DNA from: an uncultured Holophagaceae bacterium
Lineage (GTDB): Bacteria; Acidobacteriota; Holophagae; Holophagales; Holophagaceae
Assembly (NCBI GenBank): GCA_903919165.1
Contig: CAIXHJ010000166.1
Coordinates: 1-5,777, forward strand
Direction of reading: 5' to 3'
DNA length: 5,777 bases
Shown in pieces: positions 1-5,168 of this stretch. The notes beneath the pieces were generated by a model, which worked only from the letters and a program-made list of their open reading frames with translations, did not search any database and had not been told where the DNA came from. Position 1 is the stretch's first letter. Every line of letters begins with the position of its first letter. The translations under genes and the position numbers were made by a program.

Positions 1-149
1 CCGCCAAGCAGCAGCACCCAGGCCGCCAGTCCCGCGAGGCTCCCCCAGGTCCCCGGCCCAGGACGCAGGTAGCCGCTGCCGCAGCCCGTGGCAAGCCACC
101 AGGCGATCCGCGGGGCCCTTCGCGTGGTTTCCGTCTGGAGGGGATTCAA
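1..149 (-). CDS. pgpA: Phosphatidylglycerophosphatase A, N-terminal part (runs off the left edge)
   Basis: PgpA is an inner-membrane enzyme that dephosphorylates phosphatidylglycerophosphate to phosphatidylglycerol in phospholipid synthesis. Only the first 49 codons are present. Residues 19-38 read LATGCGSGYLRPGPGTWGSL, which matches the conserved PgpA N-terminal signature (TGxGSG, then PGTxGSL), followed by a hydrophobic run (about 39-49) that would start the first membrane segment. I chose the TTG at 149-147 because the complement of 155-158 is a GGAG ribosome-binding site with 5-nt spacing, no other start lies in this frame until residue 45, and it leaves about 18 residues before the signature, as in known PgpA proteins. 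The gene is 28 bp downstream of, and codirectional with, the secreted-protein gene, so cotranscription is likely. The catalytic Asp/Glu-containing region lies outside the window. The family call rests on one strong motif. Confidence 0.82.
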   Translation of the reverse strand, partial: MNPLQTETTRRAPRIAWWLATGCGSGYLRPGPGTWGSLAGLAAWVLLLG

Positions 150-154
150 GCTCT

Positions 155-158
155 CTCC
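155..158 (-). promoter_or_regulatory. Ribosome-binding site deciding the TTG start of pgpA
   Basis: On the minus strand this reads GGAG, inside a purine run GGAGAGAG, and ends 5 nt before the TTG at 149. It lies in the 28-bp gap after the stop codon of the upstream gene. It is the only convincing Shine-Dalgarno match near the start of the PgpA frame. Confidence 0.6.
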
Positions 159-177
159 GAGGGGCTGAGGGTGGAGG

Positions 178-831
178 TCAGAGTCGGTGGGGACGACCGA
201 AGCGCATGCCGAACTGGAGCGAGACTTCCCAGCGTGGCGCCATCTGGCGGAGCAGGCCGCTGGGACCTTCGCCCCCCTGGTGCCAGAGGGGGACGGCCAC
301 TTCGAGACGAGTGAAGGGATGGGAATAGGCGCCGCCTTCGGTGAGCCATGCCAGAATGTTGAATGCACCTGGTGGCAAGAAGGGGATGAGGATGCCCCGA
401 AATCCCAACTGGGCCCGTACCCAGGGCCGGAGGATCCAGGCCTGATTTTGCTCCAGTGGAGAAGGGCCGCCCGCCAGGGAGCTGTGTCCCTGATAGCGCT
501 CCGCGCGGAGTTCCGCACCGAGAGCGGCCTGGGCGCCGTGGTACTCGGTCCACCAGCTGTGCTGCCAACCGGCTGCCGCCATGGAGTAGGCTAGGTCCCA
601 GTTGGATCCGGCCTGGGCCAGGGCTTGCCATTGGTCCATCTGGAAGGGAGAGGGGGAGTGGTCCCATCCCGCGCGGACCTGAAGGGCGGTCGTGTTGTCC
701 CCCTGGCTTCCAGGTGCTGCGCCCCGGGCCGTGGGCCCGACCGCCACACCCAGGGCCACTTCCACCCCATCGGCCCGGAGCGGAAGGCAAAGGAGGGGCA
801 AAGGAATGAAAACGCGGAAGAACGGGTTCAT
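178..831 (-). CDS. Unrecognised secreted, probably beta-rich envelope protein (217 aa)
   Basis: I do not recognise the family. The N-terminus (residues 1-20, one Arg followed by a Pro/Leu-rich hydrophobic core, ending LRA before DG) looks like a Sec signal peptide, with probable cleavage after Ala20. Cys15 lacks a proper lipobox, so a lipoprotein is unlikely. The mature part is rich in Trp and Gly and has several alternating-polarity stretches that could be beta strands (about 23-31, 47-57, 78-88, 97-112, 131-147, 172-184, 200-211). The end, WEVSLQFGMRFGRPHRL, resembles a last outer-membrane barrel strand followed by a short tail. An outer-membrane or periplasmic beta protein is therefore inferred, not shown. 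Starting at ATG 831 keeps the signal peptide intact, but the only SD-like bases (AGGG) sit 1 nt from the ATG. The gene lies 59 bp after the ABC permease and 28 bp before pgpA, all in one direction. A 35-nt palindrome fills most of its leader. A competing minus-strand frame (790-146) lacks a signal peptide and runs into pgpA. Confidence 0.62.
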   Translation of the reverse strand: MNPFFRVFIPLPLLCLPLRADGVEVALGVAVGPTARGAAPGSQGDNTTALQVRAGWDHSPSPFQMDQWQALAQAGSNWDLAYSMAAAGWQHSWWTEYHGAQAALGAELRAERYQGHSSLAGGPSPLEQNQAWILRPWVRAQLGFRGILIPFLPPGAFNILAWLTEGGAYSHPFTRLEVAVPLWHQGGEGPSGLLRQMAPRWEVSLQFGMRFGRPHRL

Positions 832-841
832 GCCCTGCAGT

Positions 842-876
842 TTACTCGCCGCATCGCGAAGCGATGTGGCGAGTAA
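842..876. repeat. 35-nt near-perfect palindrome in the leader of the secreted-protein gene
   Basis: The left arm is 842-857 and the right arm 861-876, around the 3-nt centre GAA. Fifteen of 16 positions are Watson-Crick pairs, and the exception (851/867) is G-T. The outer arms are TTACTCGCC and GGCGAGTAA; the inner arms are CATCGC and GCGATG. The + strand centre spells GCGAAGC, a sequence known to form an unusually stable DNA mini-hairpin. The element lies 14 nt after the permease stop and 10 nt before the next ATG. Neither strand has a T-run after the stem, so it is not a standard intrinsic terminator. It could be a REP-like dispersed repeat, a leader hairpin limiting translation of the downstream gene, or an mRNA-stabilising element. 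The structure is certain; the function is unknown. Confidence 0.85.
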
Positions 877-890
877 TTGGCATCAAGAAT

Positions 891-2135
891 TCAGACATGC
901 CGCAGCGCCTCCACGATGCGCAGCCTGGCCGCCTTCAACCCTGGGAATAGGGCGCTCACTTGGATGGTCATCTGCAGGCCGACCGCCACGAGGGCGTAGA
1001 CGCCCGGTACGAAGTGGATGTTCAGCTCGTAGCCGTGGCTGGTACCCGGTGGTGCGGGCATTTGGAGGTGCAGGACGTTCAGGCCAGTCCGCAGCAGCAA
1101 GGTCGCGGCCAGTCCCAGTACGCTGCCCATGAGGCCGAGGAGGGCGCCTTCCCATTGCAACAGGAAGAGCAATTGTCCCGGCTGGAGGCCCATGGCCCGC
1201 AGGATGCCGAACTCGCGTACCCGCTCCATCACCGACATCAGCAGGGTGTTCGCCGTGGCCAGCAGCACCACGAGGAAGAGCACCAGGCCCATGAAGCCGA
1301 AGATGGCGAAGTAGAGCAGCTTCACCTGCCGGTAGAAGGAGGCCAGCTCGAACCAGGGTTTCACGAATGTTTCCGGCAGCAGGACCTGGAGCCGCGCCTG
1401 TTCCGCGGCCGTGTGCTCGGGGCGCCTGAGCACCACGGACAGCCGCGACCGCGCAGCCCCTGCATCCAGAAGCTGGTCGGCGGTGGCGAGGCTCACGGTG
1501 AGGAAGCGGTCGTTCAGCTCGCGGAGACCGAGGTCCTGGAGGCCGGCCACCTCCACGTCCACGGCGTTCAACGCCCCGTCCCGGGTGGTGGACATCAGCG
1601 TGAGGGAGCTGCCCACGGTGGCGCCCAGGGCCCGGGCCAGACCTACGCCGAGGATCACCTCGCGGGCTGCAGAATCGGCGGAAAGCCACTGCGAACCTGT
1701 ACCACCGGAAGCCTGGATACCACCCTTCAGGGCCTCCGTGCAGGCCATGAACCTGGGCTCGAGCACTGGATTCACGGCCGTGCCAAGGAAGGCCACGCTT
1801 TTGGCGCCACTGGACAGCAGGCCCATGAATTGAATGCGGGGCAGCACCTCCATCACGGCCGGATCCTCACGAAGCCTTGCGGCCAGGGCCTCGCCATCGG
1901 GCAGGGCCTTCTCCAGGCTCTGGGCCTCATCGCCTTCCATCGAGTCCTTGGGCATCACCTGGAGATGGCCCAGACCCCCGCGGATAGCCGCATCGGCCAG
2001 TCCCTGGAAGGTCTGGGCCATGAAGCCCCCGGCCAGGCTGAGGGCCAGGAAACCAGCCACCACCACCATCAGGGTGAGGGCCGTGCGGCGCCGCTGGCGC
2101 ATCAAGTTCCGGAGGGCGAGCCGGGCGAGGATCAC
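891..2135 (-). CDS. FtsX-like ABC transporter permease (LolC/LolE/MacB type)
   Basis: This is the membrane subunit of a type VII (MacB/LolCDE-like) ABC transporter, which moves substrates such as lipoproteins or peptides out of the inner membrane by mechanotransmission. It has 414 residues, typical of LolC/E-type permeases. The layout is a basic N-terminus (RNLMRQRRR, 9-17), TM1 at about 18-40, a large periplasmic domain at about 41-270, then three membrane segments at about 273-297, 323-348 and 378-400. The FtsX signature follows TM2: residues 303-321 read MERVREFGILRAMGLQPGQ, the coupling segment that contacts the ATPase. The C-terminus KAARLRIVEALRHV is typical of the family. The start is GTG (2135-2133), preceded by a strong GAGGAGG (complement of 2143-2149) with 7-nt spacing. 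The start overlaps the ATPase stop as GTGA, so translational coupling is likely. Only one permease is present, so a homodimer is inferred. The substrate cannot be read from the sequence. Confidence 0.92.
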   Translation of the reverse strand: MILARLALRNLMRQRRRTALTLMVVVAGFLALSLAGGFMAQTFQGLADAAIRGGLGHLQVMPKDSMEGDEAQSLEKALPDGEALAARLREDPAVMEVLPRIQFMGLLSSGAKSVAFLGTAVNPVLEPRFMACTEALKGGIQASGGTGSQWLSADSAAREVILGVGLARALGATVGSSLTLMSTTRDGALNAVDVEVAGLQDLGLRELNDRFLTVSLATADQLLDAGAARSRLSVVLRRPEHTAAEQARLQVLLPETFVKPWFELASFYRQVKLLYFAIFGFMGLVLFLVVLLATANTLLMSVMERVREFGILRAMGLQPGQLLFLLQWEGALLGLMGSVLGLAATLLLRTGLNVLHLQMPAPPGTSHGYELNIHFVPGVYALVAVGLQMTIQVSALFPGLKAARLRIVEALRHV

Positions 2136-2809
2136 CGGGCCACCTCCTCGCCGATGAGCTTCCCGTCCCTGAGACGGAAAACGCGGTGGGCGCGGGAGAT
2201 GACCGAGGGATCATGGCTGGCGACGAGGAAGGTGACGCCACGCTCCTGGGCCAGCTCGGCCATGAGGTCCATGAGGGGCCCACCATGGGCGTGGTCGAGA
2301 CTGGCGGTGGGTTCATCCGCGAGGACCAGCAGGGGATCCGGGGCCAGGGCCCGGGCGATGGCGGCGCGCTGCTGCTGACCGCCGCTGAGCTGGTCCGGGC
2401 GGTGGTGCCGACGATCTGCGAGGCCCACGCGCTCCAGGGCGGACCCAGCACGGCGTCGGGCCTCTTCGTCGGTCACTCCCTGGAGTTGCAGGGGAAGCAT
2501 CACGTTCTCCAGCGCGGACAGCACAGGCACCAGGTTGAAGGCCTGGAAAACGAAGCCCAGCTTTCGCAGGCGAAGGTCGCAGCGGGCCTTTTCGGATAGA
2601 GCGGACACAGCCTCGCCATCGAGGCGGACCTCGCCTTCGTCCGGCACATCCAGTAACCCAGCCAGCTGCAGCAGGGTGGTCTTGCCGCTGCCGCTGGGGC
2701 CCGCCAGCACCGCCAGGCAACCCTTCGGTACCTCCAGCGACACGGCGAACACGCCGGCGCGCTCGCCGCCGAGTTCATAGGCGCGGGTGATCTGTCGCAG
2801 TTCCAGCAT
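2132..2809 (-). CDS. ABC transporter ATP-binding protein (LolD/MacB-type ATPase)
   Basis: This is the cytoplasmic ATPase that powers the FtsX-type permease encoded immediately downstream. At 225 residues it is the usual length for LolD-like subunits. All core motifs are intact: Walker A GPSGSGKTT at 37-45, Q-loop Gln89 in FVFQAFNL, signature LSGGQQQR at 141-148, Walker B with Asp165/Glu166 in LLVLADEPTASLD, and the switch His199 in SHD. The MLELRQITRAY opening is standard for the family, which supports ATG 2809. No Shine-Dalgarno precedes that ATG, but a TATCCT hexamer ends 6 nt upstream (see the promoter entry), so a leaderless transcript is possible. The gene is first in the leftward block and overlaps the permease start by 4 nt. 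I leave the gene symbol empty because the substrate (lipoprotein, peptide or other) is not shown. Confidence 0.93.
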   Translation of the reverse strand: MLELRQITRAYELGGERAGVFAVSLEVPKGCLAVLAGPSGSGKTTLLQLAGLLDVPDEGEVRLDGEAVSALSEKARCDLRLRKLGFVFQAFNLVPVLSALENVMLPLQLQGVTDEEARRRAGSALERVGLADRRHHRPDQLSGGQQQRAAIARALAPDPLLVLADEPTASLDHAHGGPLMDLMAELAQERGVTFLVASHDPSVISRAHRVFRLRDGKLIGEEVAR

Positions 2810-2892
2810 GGGACGAGGATAGCGGAAGGAGCCGGGGATGGACGCTCCAGGCGCCTTCGTGTTGAAGTGGTCGGACCCACCGAGGCAATCCC
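2810..2892. promoter_or_regulatory. Divergent intergenic region between the ABC ATPase and the CPBP protease
   Basis: This 83-bp gap must hold the leftward promoter of the ABC block and probably the rightward promoter of the protease gene. On the minus strand a -10-like TATCCT (complement of 2816-2821) ends 6 nt before the ATPase ATG, with no clear -35 at normal spacing and no ribosome-binding site. This spacing fits leaderless transcription. On the + strand a GAGG at 2882-2885 lies 7 nt before the protease ATG and can serve as its ribosome-binding site. A TTGAAG around 2872 is too close to that ATG to be a convincing -35 element. No strong hairpin or operator was found. Confidence 0.35.
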
Positions 2893-3711
2893 ATGGTTGA
2901 AGGTGAAAGTGCAGCGGTGCCAGCCGCTGAGACCAACCGCATCAATCGCCGCTTTGCGGGCGTGGGGACGACCCTGGGCCTCTTCGTCTGGCTCAACCTG
3001 TTTTCGCTCCCCCTGGGGATCGCTGCGATCATTGCCAGCAAGCCCCATCCACTTCTTGGGGCCGTCTTCGGGTTCCTGGCCATGCTGACGGTCGTGCCGG
3101 GTGTCCTCTGGGTGGCGAAATCCGCCTGGGGAACCGAATGGCGAAAGGCCCTGCCCCTGGCCCCGGTGGGCCCAGGCCTCCTGGTGTGGACGGTCCTGTG
3201 CGTCTTCTCTCAATTGCTCGTCGTGTTGGCGTGGGCCTGGGCCGTTGACCGGACCGTGGGATTGCCTCATTTTCCCGATCCTGTGGCATCGGTAGGGGTC
3301 CTCGGCCTGGTGCTGGGGGCGCCCATCGCGGAGGAGGTACTTTTCCGGGGCTACGGTCTGGCGCGCATCCGCGAACTCGCCGGAGACCAGCGGGCCCTGC
3401 TGTTCACCGCCCTCATGTTCGCACTGGTCCACGGCAGCTGGGTGAAGCTGCCCGGGACCTTCGCCATCGGTCTCTTCCTGGGCTGGCTCGTGCTTCGCAC
3501 GGGCTCGCTATGGCCCGCTTTGCTTGGCCATTTCACCAACAATGGAATCGCCTACGTCTTGAGCAGGCTGAGTCCATCACCCTCATTCGAGCCAGCCAGG
3601 GGCTCCTGGTCCTTCATCGTCGGGCTGGTCCTAGTAGGCCTGACCAGCCTTGTCCTACTTGGATCGCCCCTAATACGAGGGCGGATCAGCGGGCTGAACC
3701 CTTCCTTCTGA
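2893..3711 (+). CDS. CPBP-family intramembrane metalloprotease (CAAX/Abi-like)
   Basis: CPBP proteins are multi-pass membrane metalloproteases related to Rce1 CAAX endopeptidase. Bacterial members act in bacteriocin maturation or immunity and in other, often unknown, roles. The 272-residue protein shows about eight hydrophobic segments (roughly 25-48, 56-76, 95-118, 132-146, 168-183, 188-203, 207-224, 241-258). The three catalytic motifs are intact: EEVLFR with Glu147, Glu148 and Arg152; FALVH with His180; and HFTNN with His213 and Asn217. The N-terminus (1-20) is hydrophilic and cytoplasm-like. ATG 2893 has a GAGG ribosome-binding site 7 nt upstream. The gene stands alone: it is divergent from the ABC block and its 3' end overlaps the convergent rimO by 26 bp. 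No bacteriocin or peptide precursor is visible next to it, so its substrate is unknown. Confidence 0.9.
   Translation: MVEGESAAVPAAETNRINRRFAGVGTTLGLFVWLNLFSLPLGIAAIIASKPHPLLGAVFGFLAMLTVVPGVLWVAKSAWGTEWRKALPLAPVGPGLLVWTVLCVFSQLLVVLAWAWAVDRTVGLPHFPDPVASVGVLGLVLGAPIAEEVLFRGYGLARIRELAGDQRALLFTALMFALVHGSWVKLPGTFAIGLFLGWLVLRTGSLWPALLGHFTNNGIAYVLSRLSPSPSFEPARGSWSFIVGLVLVGLTSLVLLGSPLIRGRISGLNPSF
3623..3649. other. Inverted repeat near the convergent 3' ends (possible rimO 3' hairpin)
   Basis: GGCTGGTC at 3623-3630 is the exact reverse complement of GACCAGCC at 3642-3649, with an 11-nt loop. It lies inside the last part of the CPBP protease gene, and on the minus strand it begins 36 nt past the rimO stop. 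No T-run follows on either strand, so it is at best a weak or factor-assisted terminator for rimO. It may also simply be coding sequence. Confidence 0.35.
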
Positions 3712-5068
3712 AGCTCGCCTCGTACGCCGCGGTACTCGCCTCCAGGCCGCCCTCCTCGACTTCGCCGATGAGGTCGTAGGCGTGGGCTTTCATGATGCGC
3801 ACTTTCTGGATGGTGTTTATCTGGGGGGTGCCGTCCACCAGTAGCACATTGCCGTCGATGTCCGGCGCCTGGCCCTGGTGGCGGCCCTTCACGAGGAGGT
3901 CGGTCTCCTCGTGAGCGCCTTCCACCAGCACGTCGAGAATCTGGCCCACCTTCTCCTGGTTCTTTTCCCGGGCGATCTTCTGCTGCAGCTCCAGGATCCG
4001 CCGCTTGCGGAACTCCTTGATGCGCTTGGGAACGGGATCGCCCAAGGCGTAGGCCAAGGTACCGTCTTCGCAGCTGTAGGTGAAGACGCCCACATGGTCG
4101 AAGCGGGCCTCTTTCACGAAGGCTTTCAACTCCTCGAAGGCGGCGTCGTCTTCGCCTGGGAAGCCCACGATGAAGTTCGAACGGATGGCGATGCCCGGCA
4201 CGAGGCGGCGTACCTTTTCGATGAGCTTCAGAAACTGGGCACGGCTGCCGCCCCGGGCCATGGCCTTGAGGATGGCGGCATCGGCATGCTGGAGCGGCAT
4301 GTCCAGGTACCGCGCGCAGTTTGGCGTCTCCGCCATGGCGTGCAGCAGGTCATCCGTGAGGCGGTTGGGGTAGGCGTAGTGGATGCGGAACCAGCGGAGC
4401 CCTTCCACCTGGCCGAGGGCGCGGACCAGCTTTTCGAGCGCGTCCGGATCGCCGAAATCCCGGCCGTAGTCCGTGGTGTCCTGGCCCACGAGGCTGATCT
4501 CGAGAACGCCCTGGGCCACCAAGTTCTTCGCCTCGGCCACGACGCTCTGGATGCTGCGGCTGCGTTGGGCGCCACGCAGCTGCGGGATCACGCAGAAGGC
4601 GCAGGCATGGTCGCAGCCCTCGCTGATCTTCAGGTAGGCGCTGGCCTTCGGCGTGGTGAGCCACCTGGGGCTGGCTTCGCTGTAGAGGTAGTCCGGGTCC
4701 GGATCCAGGTCGAAGACGGCGTTGGCGCCGATGATCTCGGCGATCTGCTCGATGTCCCGGGTGCCCAGGCACGCGTCGATCTCCGGCATCTCCGCCATCA
4801 GCTCCTCTCGGTACCTCTCCACCAGACAGCCCGCCACGATGAGCTTCTCGCAGGCGCCCTGTTGCTTCATGGAGGCAGCCTGGAGGATCGCTTCGACGCT
4901 CTCCTGCTTGGCGGCGTCGATGAAGCCGCAGGTATTTACCACCAGTACTTGGGCCTCTTCGAGCACGGGCGTGATCTGGTAACCCTTTAATCGCAGGTGG
5001 CCCAGCATGACCTCAGAATCCACGAGGTTTTTGGGACAGCCCAGGGACATGAATCCGACTTTGGTCAA
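3686..5068 (-). CDS. rimO: Ribosomal protein S12 methylthiotransferase RimO
   Basis: RimO is a radical-SAM iron-sulfur enzyme that adds a methylthio group to the beta carbon of a conserved aspartate in ribosomal protein S12. With the start chosen here the protein is 460 aa, close to the usual 430-450. The N-terminal methylthiotransferase domain carries the three cluster-binding cysteines Cys11 (SLGCPKN), Cys47 (NTCGF) and Cys81 (AGCLVERY). The radical-SAM motif is CDHACAFC, with Cys152, Cys156 and Cys159. The TRAM domain occupies about 373-437 and includes APDIDG. SLGCPKNLVDSE and the TRAM APDIDG favour RimO over MiaB. The frame stays open upstream to ATG 5179, but that would add 37 unconserved residues and overlap the divergent FHA gene. 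TTG 5068-5066 has GGAGG 4 nt upstream and begins exactly at the conserved TKVGFMSLGCPKN. The end overlaps the convergent protease gene by 26 bp. A short tail (about 438-460) follows the TRAM domain. Confidence 0.95.
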   Translation of the reverse strand: MTKVGFMSLGCPKNLVDSEVMLGHLRLKGYQITPVLEEAQVLVVNTCGFIDAAKQESVEAILQAASMKQQGACEKLIVAGCLVERYREELMAEMPEIDACLGTRDIEQIAEIIGANAVFDLDPDPDYLYSEASPRWLTTPKASAYLKISEGCDHACAFCVIPQLRGAQRSRSIQSVVAEAKNLVAQGVLEISLVGQDTTDYGRDFGDPDALEKLVRALGQVEGLRWFRIHYAYPNRLTDDLLHAMAETPNCARYLDMPLQHADAAILKAMARGGSRAQFLKLIEKVRRLVPGIAIRSNFIVGFPGEDDAAFEELKAFVKEARFDHVGVFTYSCEDGTLAYALGDPVPKRIKEFRKRRILELQQKIAREKNQEKVGQILDVLVEGAHEETDLLVKGRHQGQAPDIDGNVLLVDGTPQINTIQKVRIMKAHAYDLIGEVEEGGLEASTAAYEASFRRKGSAR

Positions 5069-5168
5069 TGGGCCTCCACACCCACTTGGGTGAACCTCAT
5101 AGATTACAACGGGACGTCGATGGGGTCCGTCGCTGCGTGGTAAACTCAGACCCCCTTCCGGATCGCCC
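5069..5168. promoter_or_regulatory. Divergent intergenic region between rimO and the FHA gene
   Basis: This 100-bp gap should carry both promoters. For rimO (minus), a -10-like TAATCT (complement of 5101-5106) would give a leader of about 26 nt. For the FHA gene (+), TAAACT at 5141-5146 lies 22 nt before its ATG. Neither has a good -35 hexamer at 16-18 nt, so both are tentative. The FHA gene also lacks a clear ribosome-binding site. A 5-bp inverted repeat, CACCC/GGGTG (5079-5083 and 5088-5092), lies 1 nt upstream of the rimO ribosome-binding site. Confidence 0.35.
5073..5077 (-). promoter_or_regulatory. Ribosome-binding site deciding the TTG start of rimO
   Basis: The minus strand reads GGAGG, a full Shine-Dalgarno core, ending 4 nt before TTG 5068. 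It outweighs the in-frame ATG at 5179, which lies inside the divergent FHA gene and far upstream of the conserved RimO N-terminus. Confidence 0.7.

Noticed and set aside
146..790. A 214-codon minus-strand frame overlapping the secreted-protein gene
   Set aside because: It is Pro/Arg/Gly/Ser-rich without a signal peptide or motif, and it overlaps the pgpA start. The alternative frame has a signal peptide and clean spacing.
842..876. Palindrome as a classical intrinsic terminator
   Set aside because: No T-run follows the stem on either strand, so that label was not used.
883..1689. A 268-codon minus-strand frame within the permease gene
   Set aside because: It is Arg/Pro/Gly-rich and out of frame with a permease whose membrane segments and FtsX signature are clear.
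960..2378. A 472-codon open frame on the + strand, antisense to both the permease and the ATPase
   Set aside because: Its translation is a low-complexity His/Gln/Gly/Glu-rich string with no domain and crosses two well-supported opposite genes. Such frames are common opposite GC-rich genes.
2500..3432. A 310-codon minus-strand frame spanning the ATPase start and the protease gene
   Set aside because: It has no domains, covers two confident genes in other frames, and runs through the divergent promoter gap.
2893..3711. CPBP protease as an abortive-infection defence gene or bacteriocin immunity gene
   Set aside because: The Abi name is historical. No bacteriocin, toxin or defence partner is adjacent, so only the enzyme family is claimed.
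3878..4990. A 370-codon open frame on the + strand opposite rimO
   Set aside because: It lies wholly inside a gene with all catalytic motifs intact, and its composition (Leu/Ala/Gly/His/Glu-rich, no motif) is that of a mirror frame.
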